DNA of 64,000 nt from Aliihoeflea sp. 40Bstr573 (GCF_024105655.1 NZ_JAAAMH010000005.1:124001-188000), one strand, 5' to 3'; positions 15,979 to 25,139 are shown, counted from the first letter of the stretch. Program-made: numbers and translations. Notes: generated by a model from the sequence alone, not told the origin.

Positions 15979-16212
15979 CTACCTCACGCTCGTGCGTCGA
16001 GATTCAAATGCCCCCTTACCCTCGCCGGCCCAGAGCCCACGGGCCTTTTCGCCGTCCTCGCTGTTGAGTTTCTCAGCCACCCAGAGCAACGCACCGTAGA
16101 TCACGGCGCGATCGTCGCCGGTCAAGTCCACGATGCCCGCCTTCACGACGAGGCCGCCGAGTTCGATCAGGTGCCGTGTCCGCTTGCGGCGCTCAACCTG
16201 CCAGCTTCGCAT
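15979..16212 (-). CDS. traD: Conjugal transfer protein TraD (Ti type)
   Basis: A 77-aa protein: MRSWQVERRKRTRHLIELGGLVVKAGIVDLTGDDRAVIYGALLWVAEKL. RRKRTRHLIELGGLVVKAGL is the signature of the small TraD protein of agrobacterial and rhizobial mobilization regions. TraD is thought to be a relaxosome accessory factor at oriT. It is encoded with TraC, opposite to TraA. The ATG at 16212 lies 1 nt beyond the TraC stop codon (TGACATG arrangement), so the two are translationally linked. No traG coupling-protein gene follows in this window, unlike the Ti plasmid order traC-traD-traG. Confidence 0.8.
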   Translation of the reverse strand: MRSWQVERRKRTRHLIELGGLVVKAGIVDLTGDDRAVIYGALLWVAEKLNSEDGEKARGLWAGEGKGAFESRRTSVR

Positions 16213-16213
16213 G

Positions 16214-16540
16214 TCATGCCGCGTCCGCGCCGCCTGATGCCGGTTGCGCGCCGCCCGTTTGCGCCGAAGCGCCGCCAGCGTCGCGGTTAGTTTCTTTTGC
16301 AGATCGCCGCGACCGCCCTTGAAAGAACGCCGCGCCACGTTTCGCCCATGCCTCCCTCTTTCCGGGATCTTTGGTTTCGGCGAGCGCGACCAGCGCGCCG
16401 GCGAGTTCCTCGACGCTGAACCCATCGGCCCCAGTGGCGATGACCAGTTCGCCGAGCTGCTGCACCTTGCGGGTTCTGAGTTCCCTGGCCTTGTCCTCCA
16501 GCGCCTTCAATTCTGCGTCGTAGTCGCGTGGCTTGCGCAT
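16214..16540 (-). CDS. traC: Conjugal transfer protein TraC (Ti type)
   Basis: A 108-aa protein. The N-terminal helix (MRKPRDYDAELKALEDKARELRTRKVQQLGELVIATGADGFSVEELAGALVALAETKD) matches the layout of TraC proteins of Ti-type systems: a charged coiled coil, then a short globular segment (IEELAGAL), then a Gly/Ala/Ser-rich tail. TraC assists relaxase loading at oriT. The second of two adjacent ATGs was chosen because GGAG lies 6 nt upstream of it. The divergent gene is traA, and oriT sits between them. Confidence 0.8.
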   Translation of the reverse strand: MRKPRDYDAELKALEDKARELRTRKVQQLGELVIATGADGFSVEELAGALVALAETKDPGKREAWAKRGAAFFQGRSRRSAKETNRDAGGASAQTGGAQPASGGADAA

Positions 16541-16655
16541 CATCGTCTCCATAAGCTGTTGATGCATAGAGGATAGTTGCGCAGGCTGCTGAACGCAGTA
16601 TTGTTGCCGGGACGGTCTGGCACGGGCCGGTCCATCCCGAGATTTTTTCGAGGGA

Positions 16656-16682
16656 GGGCGCGCTTATACGTCGTTCCGACGT
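16656..16682. other. oriT: Origin of transfer (oriT), Ti/RSF1010-like
   Basis: The sequence GGGCGCGCTTATACGTCG (16656-16673) closely matches the conserved nick region of Ti-type and RSF1010-type oriT (GGGCGC-x-x-TTATACGTCG). It is followed by a perfect inverted repeat ACGTCG-TTC-CGACGT (16668-16682). It lies between divergent traC and traA, exactly where oriT is found in agrobacterial plasmids. The nick would be expected within or just beside the TTATACGTC part. Confidence 0.68.
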
Positions 16683-16712
16683 CGGCTTTCCCGTGCGCAT
16701 CATCGCCGTGCG

Positions 16713-19700
16713 ATGGCGATCTATCATCTCCATGTCAAAGTCATTGGCCGCAAGGCCGGGTCGAGTGCGGTGGCGTCCGCCGCCTACCGTTCGGCCTCGC
16801 GGCTGCGGGATCACCGCATCGACCGGAGCCATGACTTTTCCGCCAAGCGCGGCGTCGTCCATTCCGAAGTCATGCTGCCGGATGGAGCGCCGGACGCATG
16901 GTCCGACCGCGAACGGCTGTGGAACGATGTCGAGGCCTTCGAGGTGCGCAAGGACGCGCAGCTTGCCCGCGAGGTGGAATTCGCGATCCCGCGCGAGATG
17001 ACGGAGCGCCAGGGCATCGAGCTTGCCCGCGACTTCGTGCAGTCGGAATTTGTCGATCGGGGCATGGTCGCCGACCTCAATGTGCATTGGGACATTGGCG
17101 AGGACGGAATGCCCAAGCCCCATGCCCATGTCATGCTCACCATGCGCGAAGTCGATGACGACGGCTTCGGGAAGAAGGTTCGCGACTGGAATGCTACCCA
17201 GATGGTCGAGCGATGGCGCGAACGCTGGGCCGAACTTGCCAATGAGCGCCTGGCTGAACTCGACATCGACGCGCGCATCGATCACCGCAGCCTTGAAGCG
17301 CAGGGCATCGGGCTGGAGCCGCAAAGCCAGATCGGCGCGCCCGCACATCGTATCGAGACACATAGTGTCGAGGGCGACGGGCTCGAAGCAGCCGACCGCG
17401 CCGACATGCACCGCGAGATCGCGCGCAACAATGGCGACCGGATCATCGCCGATCCGTCTGTCGCGCTGGACGCGATCACCCATCAACAATCGACCTTCAC
17501 GCGGCGCGACATGGCGAAGTTCGCGCATCGGCACAGCGACGGCATCGACCAGTTCAACGAGGTCATGGGGGCGATCCGCGATGCACCGGATCTGGTCGAA
17601 CTCGGTGAGGACGGATGCGGCGCGGAGCGCTTCACCACGCGCGACATGATCGAGGCCGAACAGCGCCTGCACCGCGCCGCCGAGGTGATGGCGGAACGGG
17701 AACGCCATGAAGTGCGGGACGTGGATCGTGAGGCGGCATTGGCGCGCGCCGAACAGCGTGGTCTTGTCCTGTCCGGCGAGCAGGTCGATGCGCTGGCACA
17801 TGTCATGGACGGTCGCGATCTCGGCATCGTCGTCGGCTATGCCGGGACGGGAAAGAGCGCCATGCTGGGCGTGGCGCGTGAGGCATGGGAGGCTGCAGGC
17901 TTCGAGGTTCGCGGCGTCGCTCTTTCCGGCATCGCCGCCGAGAATCTCGAAAGCGGATCGGGCATCGCGTCACGCACCATCGCCAGCATGGAACATGGCT
18001 GGGGACAGGGCCGTGATATGCTGGCCGCGCGCGATGTTCTCGTGATCGACGAGGCCGGCATGGTCGGCACGCGCCAGTTGGAGCGCGTGCTCTCCCATGC
18101 CGCCGAGACTGGCGCAAAAGTCATCCTGGTCGGCGATCCACAGCAGTTGCAATCGATCGAGGCCGGTGCAGCGTTTCGCTCGATCCATGAGCGGCATGGC
18201 GGCGTCGAGATCGAAACCGTGCGTCGCCAGAGAGAAGACTGGCAGCGCGATGCCACGCGCGACCTGGCCACCGGCAGGATCGATGCTGCAATCCGTGCCT
18301 ATGACGGCCACGACATGGTGTATCAGGCGCCATCGCGCGAACAGGCGCGCGCCGATCTGATCGACCGTTGGGATCGCGAACGGCAGGTGGCTCCGGAAGC
18401 GAGCCGCATCATCCTCACCCACACCAATATAGAGGTGCGCGAACTCAACGAACAAGCGCGCGAGCGCATGCGGGAGGCCGGCGATCTGGGCGAGGATGCG
18501 CGCATCAGGGTCGAGCGCGGTGATCGAACCTTCGCCGCCGGGGATCGCGTCATGTTCCTGCAGAACGAGCGCGGGCTTGGCGTGAAGAACGGCACGCTCG
18601 GCACCATCGAAGAGGTCAGCACCCAGAGCATGACCGTGCGCACCGATGATGGCCGGTCCGTTCAGTTCGACCTGAAGGATTACGACCGGATCGACCACGG
18701 CTATGCTGCGACCATCCACAAGGCGCAGGGCATGACGGTGGACCGCACCCATGTGCTGGCGACACCGGGCCTCGACGCCCATGGCAGCTATGTCGCCCTG
18801 TCGCGCCACCGCGACGGCATGGACCTGCATTACGGCCGCGATGACTTCGCCGGTCAGGACAAACTCATCCGCGCCCTGTCGCGCGACCGCGCCAAGGACA
18901 TGGCGTCGGATTACCAGCAGCTTGATCCGGCACGGGACTATGCCGAGCGGCGCGGGATCACCTTCAAACGGCGTGTCGTCGAGATCGTAAGGAAGCTCGT
19001 TCCGGAAACGGTGCGCGACAGGATCGATGAATTGATGGAGGGTCTGCGCTTTCCCGGAGAGGATGTGCCTGGTCATCAAATCGGAAAGGGGCCGGAAAGG
19101 GGAATGGAGCGGGCGGCAACCGCACGGCCCGCGCCGGCAATGCCGGAGCGGGTTGAGGCGGAGCCGCAGGCGCAGCGCGACGCTGCCGACGACATCGACG
19201 AGGCGCTGCGCAAGGCCCGCACCAGGGCGCTCATCCGACACGCGCGCGCCATCGATACGATCCTTGCCACCGGAGACACAGACGGCAAGGGCAGTCGTGA
19301 ACAGATGCGCGAACTGACCGACGCCCGCAAAGCCTTCGAGGATGTGCGCCCCCATGGCTGGCGCGATGCCGAAGCCGCCTATGTCAAGAACCCGGAGCTT
19401 GTCCGCGAGACGGCGACGGGTCAGGTCAACCGCGCCATCCGTGCCCTTCAGCTCGAAACCGAAATCCGCATCGAGCCGCAGCGCCGCGCGGATCGGTTCG
19501 TGGAGCGCTGGCAAAAGCTCGACCGGACCAGCCAGCGGCAATATCAGGCGGGCGACATGTCGGGCTTCAACACGACGCGGTCGGCGATGGGCGACATGGC
19601 GAAAAGCCTCGAACGCGATCCGCAGATGGAATCCTTGCTCGCCAATCGCAGGCGAGAACTCGGCATCGGGATCGAATCAGGCCGCAGCCTTGGCCGAGAA

Positions 19701-19754
19701 CTTGCCTTCACCCACGGCATCGACCTCGGCAGGGGGCGGGGGCTGGGATTGTAG
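16713..19754 (+). CDS. traA: TraA relaxase-helicase (MobA/MobL plus TrwC-like helicase)
   Basis: A 1013-aa Ti-type conjugative relaxase. Residues 1-215 are a MobA/MobL relaxase domain (MAIYHLHVKVIGRKAGSSAVASAAYRS) with the three-histidine metal site H125 (HWDIGEDG), H137 and H139 (PKPHAHVML). A RecD/TrwC-like helicase follows: Walker A GYAGTGKSA (375-383), Walker B VLVIDEAGM, VGDPQQLQSI, and a C-terminal UvrD_C-like motif (GYAATIHKAQGMTVDRT ... YVALSRHRDG). The last 150 residues are a variable charged tail. The enzyme nicks oriT and unwinds the transferred strand. It is divergent from traC. A degraded copy of its last 70 codons lies at 28151-28611. Confidence 0.95.
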   Translation: MAIYHLHVKVIGRKAGSSAVASAAYRSASRLRDHRIDRSHDFSAKRGVVHSEVMLPDGAPDAWSDRERLWNDVEAFEVRKDAQLAREVEFAIPREMTERQGIELARDFVQSEFVDRGMVADLNVHWDIGEDGMPKPHAHVMLTMREVDDDGFGKKVRDWNATQMVERWRERWAELANERLAELDIDARIDHRSLEAQGIGLEPQSQIGAPAHRIETHSVEGDGLEAADRADMHREIARNNGDRIIADPSVALDAITHQQSTFTRRDMAKFAHRHSDGIDQFNEVMGAIRDAPDLVELGEDGCGAERFTTRDMIEAEQRLHRAAEVMAERERHEVRDVDREAALARAEQRGLVLSGEQVDALAHVMDGRDLGIVVGYAGTGKSAMLGVAREAWEAAGFEVRGVALSGIAAENLESGSGIASRTIASMEHGWGQGRDMLAARDVLVIDEAGMVGTRQLERVLSHAAETGAKVILVGDPQQLQSIEAGAAFRSIHERHGGVEIETVRRQREDWQRDATRDLATGRIDAAIRAYDGHDMVYQAPSREQARADLIDRWDRERQVAPEASRIILTHTNIEVRELNEQARERMREAGDLGEDARIRVERGDRTFAAGDRVMFLQNERGLGVKNGTLGTIEEVSTQSMTVRTDDGRSVQFDLKDYDRIDHGYAATIHKAQGMTVDRTHVLATPGLDAHGSYVALSRHRDGMDLHYGRDDFAGQDKLIRALSRDRAKDMASDYQQLDPARDYAERRGITFKRRVVEIVRKLVPETVRDRIDELMEGLRFPGEDVPGHQIGKGPERGMERAATARPAPAMPERVEAEPQAQRDAADDIDEALRKARTRALIRHARAIDTILATGDTDGKGSREQMRELTDARKAFEDVRPHGWRDAEAAYVKNPELVRETATGQVNRAIRALQLETEIRIEPQRRADRFVERWQKLDRTSQRQYQAGDMSGFNTTRSAMGDMAKSLERDPQMESLLANRRRELGIGIESGRSLGRELAFTHGIDLGRGRGLGL

Positions 19755-19838
19755 AGTCATCCTATTTGCCGCCGTCGAAAGCGGCCTGAGCCGACTTCTA
19801 TGCGCCCATCTAAGGCCATTCGGTCCATTGCAAACCTA

Positions 19839-20669
19839 TTAAATTGACGCCGGAGCCGGTTTAACCTGTGTGTCTGGAGAGAGATCCGGATCGTAAGCGT
19901 ATTTCGGGCTCGCATCCAAAAAATCGTGTGTGTGGACGACCACTTGGTCTGGCTGGATAAACGCGATTGCATACGCTGGGGGCTCCAGGCTGCACGGTAT
20001 GGCGTCCAAGACTTCGAAATCCAACCAGACTTGATGGTTTGTCCCGCGCAGGCATGAGAATGGAATACCTCGCCAGTTCCCTGAGATTGGCCGATGGACG
20101 TGGCCCAAGAAGATGTGGCGAACTTGCCCATGTCGGGTCAGAATCTCATCGAAAGCATTGGCGTCCTTCAGCATGATGGCGTCCATAGGCGCGAGATGCA
20201 GGGGCAAGGGTGGATGGTGCATGAACAGAAACGCCGGTTCCGGATGTTCCGCAAGCGCCTCGTCGAGCCACGCCAGACGTTGAGAGCAGAGACGGCCCGC
20301 ATGGGTCCCGATCTCGTTGGTATCGAGAAAGATGAAGATGCCTGCTTCAGTCTTGAAACTTGATTGCACGAAACCCGCCTCATCGACAGGGGCTTCTGGA
20401 AAAACCTGACGAAACATTGCGCGGTTGTCGTGGTTGCCGATCAGTAGGCGATACGGCGTCTTTAATTTCTGCAGCCGCATCTTCAAAGCGCTGTAGGCGA
20501 CTTCTTCGCCATTGTGCGCAAGGTCTCCGGTAAAGACCACGAGGTCTGCATCGGCGTGGTGCCGGTTGACATCCGTCAGGCAGGCATCGAGCCGTTCCCA
20601 GGGATCGAGACCGAACACGCGCTGACCGGGTGGCGCTAGATGCAGGTCGGTGATTTGAACGATTTTCAT
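19839..20669 (-). CDS. Metallophosphoesterase, GpdQ/CpdA-like phosphodiesterase
   Basis: A 276-aa calcineurin-like phosphoesterase with the full metal-ligand series: D-x-H (QITDLHLAPPG), GD (VVFTGDLAHNG), GNHD (LLIGNHDNRAM), H (FLFMHHPPLP) and GHVH (IFLGHVHRPI). Length and motif order match the class III cyclic-nucleotide/glycerophosphodiester phosphodiesterases (CpdA, GpdQ). It stands divergently from a Ugp/CUT1-type ABC importer with 196 bp between. Cleaving an imported phosphodiester in the cytosol is a sensible role, but the substrate is inferred. A PHO-box-like element precedes it. Confidence 0.86.
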   Translation of the reverse strand: MKIVQITDLHLAPPGQRVFGLDPWERLDACLTDVNRHHADADLVVFTGDLAHNGEEVAYSALKMRLQKLKTPYRLLIGNHDNRAMFRQVFPEAPVDEAGFVQSSFKTEAGIFIFLDTNEIGTHAGRLCSQRLAWLDEALAEHPEPAFLFMHHPPLPLHLAPMDAIMLKDANAFDEILTRHGQVRHIFLGHVHRPISGNWRGIPFSCLRGTNHQVWLDFEVLDAIPCSLEPPAYAIAFIQPDQVVVHTHDFLDASPKYAYDPDLSPDTQVKPAPASI

Positions 20670-20723
20670 TGAGGAAAGCCCAGTTCTATCCAGCAGGTTC
20701 GCACCTCAGGATGAGGCGTGAAC

Positions 20724-20741
20724 GTTACAGCGTGATGGCAC
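20724..20741 (-). promoter_or_regulatory. Possible PHO-box-like element before the phosphodiesterase
   Basis: On the minus strand, GTGCCAT-CACG-CTGTAAC resembles the PhoB box (CTGTCAT-N4-CTGTCAT), with five of seven matches in each half and the right 11-bp period. It lies 55 bp upstream of the phosphodiesterase start. Weak; chance matches are possible. Confidence 0.25.
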
Positions 20742-20865
20742 CACGCTGAGATAAGCTCAATAAATTTTAGCCGGTCAATGAGACATACACATGACTGTCA
20801 TCTGACGCTGCTAAAGCGTTGCCTGCAATTGGTCGCCGCGAATAGGTCGCAGGAGGTAATGCAGG

Positions 20866-22020
20866 ATGACGGGCATCAGCCTGAACGCAGTCAGCAAGCG
20901 ATTTGGCGCCACCGACGTGGTTCGCGACGTTTCGCTGGACGTGGCGGGCGGCGAGTTTGTCAGCCTGCTTGGGCCGTCGGGTTGCGGGAAAACCACCTTG
21001 CTTAGGATGATTGCTGGCCTCGAAACCGTCACGGCCGGCGAAATATGTATGGGCGGAGAGACCATCCAGCATCTTTCCCCAAGCGCGCGAAACATTGCGA
21101 TGGTTTTCCAAAGCTATGCGCTGTATCCGCACAAGACCGTCTTCGAGAATGTCGCCTTCCCACTTTTGATGCAGCAGTCGATGGTCCTGCGTCTGCCGTG
21201 GCTGAGACATCTAGTCCCCAATCGGCACCGAGTGGACGCTGAGATCGCCGCACGCGTCGATCCCGTGTGCCATTTGCTTGGAATCGACCATCTGACAGCG
21301 CGTAAGCCAGCACAGCTTTCCGGGGGGCAACGCCAGCGCGTTGCCCTGGCGCGGGCGATGGTTCGCGAACCAAAGCTGTTTCTCATGGACGAGCCCTTGT
21401 CCAACCTAGACGCCAAGCTGCGGGCGGCGACACGCGCCGAGATTATCGATTTGCACCGTCGGCTCGGCGTCACGTTTCTCTATGTGACGCATGACCAGGG
21501 CGAGGCCATGACCATGTCAAGCCGGATCGTTCTTCTCAACGAAGGTCGAATTCAGCAGGTCGGCACGCCGCTCGATCTCTACAACGATCCGGCCAATCTC
21601 TTTGTGGCAGAGTTTATCGGTCTGCCGAAGATCAACGTCCTGGATCTGCACGCGGACGGAAAGGAGGGCCGCATTGACGGTATCGTGCTCCGGGAGATGC
21701 CGAGCGAGATTGACGGCGTACCGACGCCGCGCGGCGCACAGCTACACGTCGGATTGCGTCCAGAGGCATTGCAACTGTGTTCTGAGGATCATCCGCATGC
21801 AATGAGCGGACCCGTCCATATCATTGAGCATTTAGGAAACGAGGCGATCCTTCGTGTTTCGAAGGATGCCAAAGACATCTGCATTCGGGTGCAGCCGGAG
21901 CAAGCGATCGGTCTTTCGCCGGGTCGCACAGTTTCGTTCCGTCCGGCATGGGAGCGGGCGCTTCTCTTCGACGCCAACGGCTCGCGCCTGCGTGCCACGC
22001 GTCTGAGGGCAGCGGCATGA
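20866..22020 (+). CDS. ABC importer ATP-binding subunit (UgpC/MalK type)
   Basis: A 384-aa CUT1-family ATPase: Walker A GPSGCGKTT, Q-loop VFQSYALYPH, signature LSGGQRQRVALARAM, Walker B LFLMDEPLSNLD, switch histidine YVTHDQGEAM, then a C-terminal TOBE/OB regulatory region from about residue 250. Between the Q-loop and signature there is a longer linker (QQSMVLRLPWLRHLVPNRHRVDAE) than in MalK. It has a strong AGGAGG ribosome-binding site. The stop overlaps the permease start (ATGA). It energizes uptake of a sugar, polyol or glycerophosphodiester; the exact ligand is unknown. The operon continues with two permeases and a binding protein. Confidence 0.93.
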   Translation: MTGISLNAVSKRFGATDVVRDVSLDVAGGEFVSLLGPSGCGKTTLLRMIAGLETVTAGEICMGGETIQHLSPSARNIAMVFQSYALYPHKTVFENVAFPLLMQQSMVLRLPWLRHLVPNRHRVDAEIAARVDPVCHLLGIDHLTARKPAQLSGGQRQRVALARAMVREPKLFLMDEPLSNLDAKLRAATRAEIIDLHRRLGVTFLYVTHDQGEAMTMSSRIVLLNEGRIQQVGTPLDLYNDPANLFVAEFIGLPKINVLDLHADGKEGRIDGIVLREMPSEIDGVPTPRGAQLHVGLRPEALQLCSEDHPHAMSGPVHIIEHLGNEAILRVSKDAKDICIRVQPEQAIGLSPGRTVSFRPAWERALLFDANGSRLRATRLRAAA

Positions 22021-22952
22021 GCTCGATCGAAAATATCAGCTCGCCCCCACGCGGCCATTCGGTTGCTGCAGAAAGTTCGGATCGCGCGCCGATCCTTGCA
22101 AATGCAGCCTATCTGATCCCGGCGATCGTAGCTCTTCTGGCCTTCTTTATTCTGCCAACCTTCGTCACCATTGGCCTTTCTTTCACCGATTGGAGATTGG
22201 GTGCCCGGTCCCTATCCTTCGTCGGGCTGGACAATTATCGGGATCTGCTGGCTTCAGGCGCTTTCAACGACACACTTTGGAATACCCTCAAGCTCAACCT
22301 TTTTGTTATTCCCACCTCTTTTCTGACCGCGCTCCTCCTTGCGCTCGCTATCCATTCGCAGACGCGCCTGGCCGCGTTCTGGCAAACGGTTTTCTTCCTT
22401 CCCGTCACCTCCACTTTGGTCGCCATGGCGATCGTCTGGCAGTGGGTGCTTCATCCGCAGGTCGGCATGGCCGCATGGGTGTTGCGGCAACTCGGGCTCA
22501 ATCCCATCAACTGGCTGAACGACCCGGATCTGGTTCTCTACACGATCGGTTTCATCTCCATGTGGCAGCTTGTCGGCTACTACATGGTCTTGTTCCTGGC
22601 TGGTCTGCTTGCCATCCCCCGTCACCTCTACGAGGCAGCTCAGATGGATGGGGCGAGAAGTGGTCTCGACCGATTCGTGCATGTGACCTGGCCGATGCTC
22701 GGGCCAACGGCGCTGTTCGTGCTTATCATCACGATCATCAAGTCTCTCCAGATCTTCGACGTGGTGCGCGTCCTGACCAAGGGCGGCCCCAATGGTGCCA
22801 GCGAGATCATCCTGCACACGCTGTATCAGGAAGGGTTCATCTATTTTCGGACTGGCATCGCAGCAGCAATCGCGACGTTGTTCTTCCTCGTGATGCTCGC
22901 TCTCACTCTCTACCAGATGCGCGTGTTCGACCGCCGCGTCCACTACAGCTAA
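22017..22952 (+). CDS. ABC importer permease subunit (UgpA/MalF type)
   Basis: A 311-aa inner-membrane protein with six predicted helices and the BPD_transp_1 coupling motif EAAQMDGARSGLDRFVHVTWPMLGP (EAA loop). The first helix (AAYLIPAIVALLAFFILPTFVTIGLSFTDW) and the following periplasmic loop are typical of CUT1 MalF/UgpA-like subunits. ATG at 22017 overlaps the ATPase stop by 4 nt. It pairs with the next gene to form the transmembrane channel. Confidence 0.92.
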   Translation: MSSIENISSPPRGHSVAAESSDRAPILANAAYLIPAIVALLAFFILPTFVTIGLSFTDWRLGARSLSFVGLDNYRDLLASGAFNDTLWNTLKLNLFVIPTSFLTALLLALAIHSQTRLAAFWQTVFFLPVTSTLVAMAIVWQWVLHPQVGMAAWVLRQLGLNPINWLNDPDLVLYTIGFISMWQLVGYYMVLFLAGLLAIPRHLYEAAQMDGARSGLDRFVHVTWPMLGPTALFVLIITIIKSLQIFDVVRVLTKGGPNGASEIILHTLYQEGFIYFRTGIAAAIATLFFLVMLALTLYQMRVFDRRVHYS

Positions 22953-22961
22953 GGGGGTGTG

Positions 22962-23780
22962 ATGCGACTGCGAAATATTCTCGTTAATCTTGCCCTCGCC
23001 GCCGGCGGCATTGTCATGTTGCTGCCATTTGTCTGGATGCTCAGCCTTTCGCTGAAGCCCGAGAACGAGATTTTCACGCCCGACATCGCGTTTTTGCCTC
23101 GAGAATGGGATTTCGCCAACTACGTGGAAGCTTGGACCGTCGGCTATGCCGGAACGTTCGTGATCAACGGGATCGTCGTCACGTTGGGCATCCTGGTCCT
23201 ACAGTATCTGACGATCGTGCCTGCCGCATACGTTCTTGCGCGCAAACGCTTCCAACTGCGTGGCCTGATCATGTCGACTGTGTTGGCCGTGCTGCTCATT
23301 CCGCCGCAGGTTACTGCGATTCCGGTCTACATGATGCTGGCCGAGGCCCGTCTTCTCGACACCTATGCCGCCTTGATCATTCCGTTCGCGACAAGCGCCT
23401 TCGGCATTTTCCTCCTGCGGCAAAGCTTCAAAACCGTTCCACAGGATCTGATCGACGCGGCTCGCATGGACGGCGCATCGGAAGTCTACACATTATGGTT
23501 CGTCGTGGTCCCGCAGGTTTTTCCCGCCCTGGCCGCGTTCGGAATCTTTTCCGTCGTTACGCACTGGAACGACTTTTTCTGGCCGCTGCTCGTCGTCACG
23601 TCGATCGAGCGGGCCACCCCGCCACTTGGCATTTCGATCTTCGCCTCGAGCGAGGGAGGGACGGAGGTTGGCGCCATGATGGCGACCGCCACCCTCATCG
23701 TGATGCCGCTCGTAATCGCCTTTTTGATCGCGCGAAGGCGCTTTGTCGAAGGCGTCACGCTTTCGGGCATCAAAGGTTGA
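22962..23780 (+). CDS. ABC importer permease subunit (UgpE/MalG type)
   Basis: A 272-aa inner-membrane protein of the MalG/UgpE class: N-terminal helix NLALAAGGIVMLLPFVWMLSLSLKP, the family tag WDFANYVEAW, and the EAA loop DAARMDGASEVYTLWFVVVPQVFPALAAF. The start is the ATG at 22962 behind AAGGGGG; a GTG one codon earlier is possible. It lies 9 nt after the first permease and 34 nt before the binding-protein gene. Confidence 0.92.
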   Translation: MRLRNILVNLALAAGGIVMLLPFVWMLSLSLKPENEIFTPDIAFLPREWDFANYVEAWTVGYAGTFVINGIVVTLGILVLQYLTIVPAAYVLARKRFQLRGLIMSTVLAVLLIPPQVTAIPVYMMLAEARLLDTYAALIIPFATSAFGIFLLRQSFKTVPQDLIDAARMDGASEVYTLWFVVVPQVFPALAAFGIFSVVTHWNDFFWPLLVVTSIERATPPLGISIFASSEGGTEVGAMMATATLIVMPLVIAFLIARRRFVEGVTLSGIKG

Positions 23781-23814
23781 TGCCTTCCATTCGTTTAACA
23801 AGGGAGCACGGTAA

Positions 23815-25077
23815 ATGAAACATCTGATTGGAATTCTTGCAGCAACTGCCATTGCGTTTAGCACCTCGACAACTTCGTCCGCGGCCGAGGAGGTGGAGAT
23901 CACCCTCGCCTACCCCTACGGCGCGATCTTTCGACCGATCCACGAAGAGATCATCACCGAATTCAACAAAGAGTTTCCAGACGTCACGGTGACACTCGAA
24001 GCGCCGCAGCCGGATTACGAGCAACTCGTCCAGCGGACGCTCATCGGTATACCGCAGGGCAATGCTCCGACTCTTTCCTTCCAGGGCGTCAACCAGATCA
24101 GGCAATTCGTCGACGCCGAGCACGCTTATGACCTCAGCGACTTCGTCGCCGAGGACCCACGTTGGCAGGAAGAAGGCGGTTACTACTCGGAGATGATGGA
24201 CCTTGGTCGCTTCGGCGACAGGCAGATGGCCATCCCCTTCGCCATCTCCACGCCGATCATGTATTTCAACGCCGACCTCTTCGAACAAGCCGGCCTCGAT
24301 CCGTCACAGCCTCCAGCGACGTGGCCAGAGGTGATTGAGGCAGCCAAAGCGATCGAAGCGGCTGTGCCTGGTACGACCGGCCTTTTTTATGACTATCTCA
24401 TCACCGGCAATTGGGGCTTCCAGGTTCTCGTCTATTCGGAGGGCGGAGCCATGATGGACGAGGCCGAAACCCGGGTGACCTTCGCTGACGAACCAGGTGA
24501 GCGGGCCGTCACCCTGATCCGCTCATTCGTCGATGAGGGAATAATGGAGGATTGGACGCGCCAGCAGGGAGAGCAGTCGTTTATCGCGGGACAAGTCGGC
24601 TTCTACTTCTCGTCCACTTCGTGGCTGGCCGGCGTCCAGGACAAAGCGAACTTCGACATGCGAACGGCATTCTGGCCTGAAAGCTCGACGGGCGAGCGTC
24701 ATCTGCCGTCGGGTGGCAATGCCGCAATGATCATCGCGGATGATCCCGCAGCGGCCAAGGCCGCTTATGAATATGCCATGTTTGCGGCAGGCCCGGTCGG
24801 TACCGCGATCATGGTCGAGGGCTCCGGCTACATGCCGATGCATGCAGAAGGTACAGAAAGGCTTGAGCCCTTTTACGATGCGAACCCGAACTTCAAGACC
24901 TCTGTGGAGCAGATCCCCTTCATCTTCAAATGGTACGCCTTTCCTGGTCAAAACACATTGAGGATCATCGATGTCATTCGCGACGGCTTGCAAGCTGTTG
25001 TCGCCGGACAAGTCAATCCGAAGGAAGGCATAACGCAGGTGGCCCAGGAAGTCGAAACGCTCGTCGAGATCGACTGA
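23815..25077 (+). CDS. ABC importer extracellular solute-binding protein (family 1)
   Basis: A 420-aa periplasmic protein with a signal peptide (KHLIGILAATAIAFSTSTTSSAA). The mature part has the family-1 binding-protein layout: EVEITLAYPYGAIFRP...ITEFNKEFPDVTVTLE, the hinge segment MAIPFAISTPIMYFNADLFEQAGLDPSQPPATWPEVIEAAKAI, and a C-terminal domain. It resembles UgpB-type proteins and would deliver the ligand to the permeases. It is followed by a strong terminator, which ends the transporter operon. The ligand cannot be read from sequence. Confidence 0.91.
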   Translation: MKHLIGILAATAIAFSTSTTSSAAEEVEITLAYPYGAIFRPIHEEIITEFNKEFPDVTVTLEAPQPDYEQLVQRTLIGIPQGNAPTLSFQGVNQIRQFVDAEHAYDLSDFVAEDPRWQEEGGYYSEMMDLGRFGDRQMAIPFAISTPIMYFNADLFEQAGLDPSQPPATWPEVIEAAKAIEAAVPGTTGLFYDYLITGNWGFQVLVYSEGGAMMDEAETRVTFADEPGERAVTLIRSFVDEGIMEDWTRQQGEQSFIAGQVGFYFSSTSWLAGVQDKANFDMRTAFWPESSTGERHLPSGGNAAMIIADDPAAAKAAYEYAMFAAGPVGTAIMVEGSGYMPMHAEGTERLEPFYDANPNFKTSVEQIPFIFKWYAFPGQNTLRIIDVIRDGLQAVVAGQVNPKEGITQVAQEVETLVEID

Positions 25078-25103
25078 ACAGCTGCTATCCTCGCAAACCC
25101 TGA

Positions 25104-25139
25104 GATAAAGGCAGCAGGGTTCTCCCTACTGCCTTTATC
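25104..25139 (+). terminator. Rho-independent-type terminator of the ABC operon
   Basis: GATAAAGGCAG(C)AGGG-TTCT-CCCT(A)CTGCCTTTATC forms a stem of about 15 bp with a single mismatch and a 4-nt loop, 27 bp after the binding-protein stop. The stem itself ends in CTTTATC, and it separates the ABC operon from the rpiR-type gene. Confidence 0.75.

Noticed and set aside
1-16000. Left attachment-site copy of the tRNA-Ser 3' end
   Set aside because: No clear copy of the T-arm/acceptor sequence was seen by eye in the left part, so the island's left end is probably outside the window.
16287-19541. Long minus-strand frames opposite traA
   Set aside because: Shadow composition (Arg/Ala/Leu) and full overlap with a certain gene.
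20795-20815. CTGTCAT before the ABC operon as a complete PHO box
   Set aside because: The second half (CGCTGCT) does not match, so only a half site is present.
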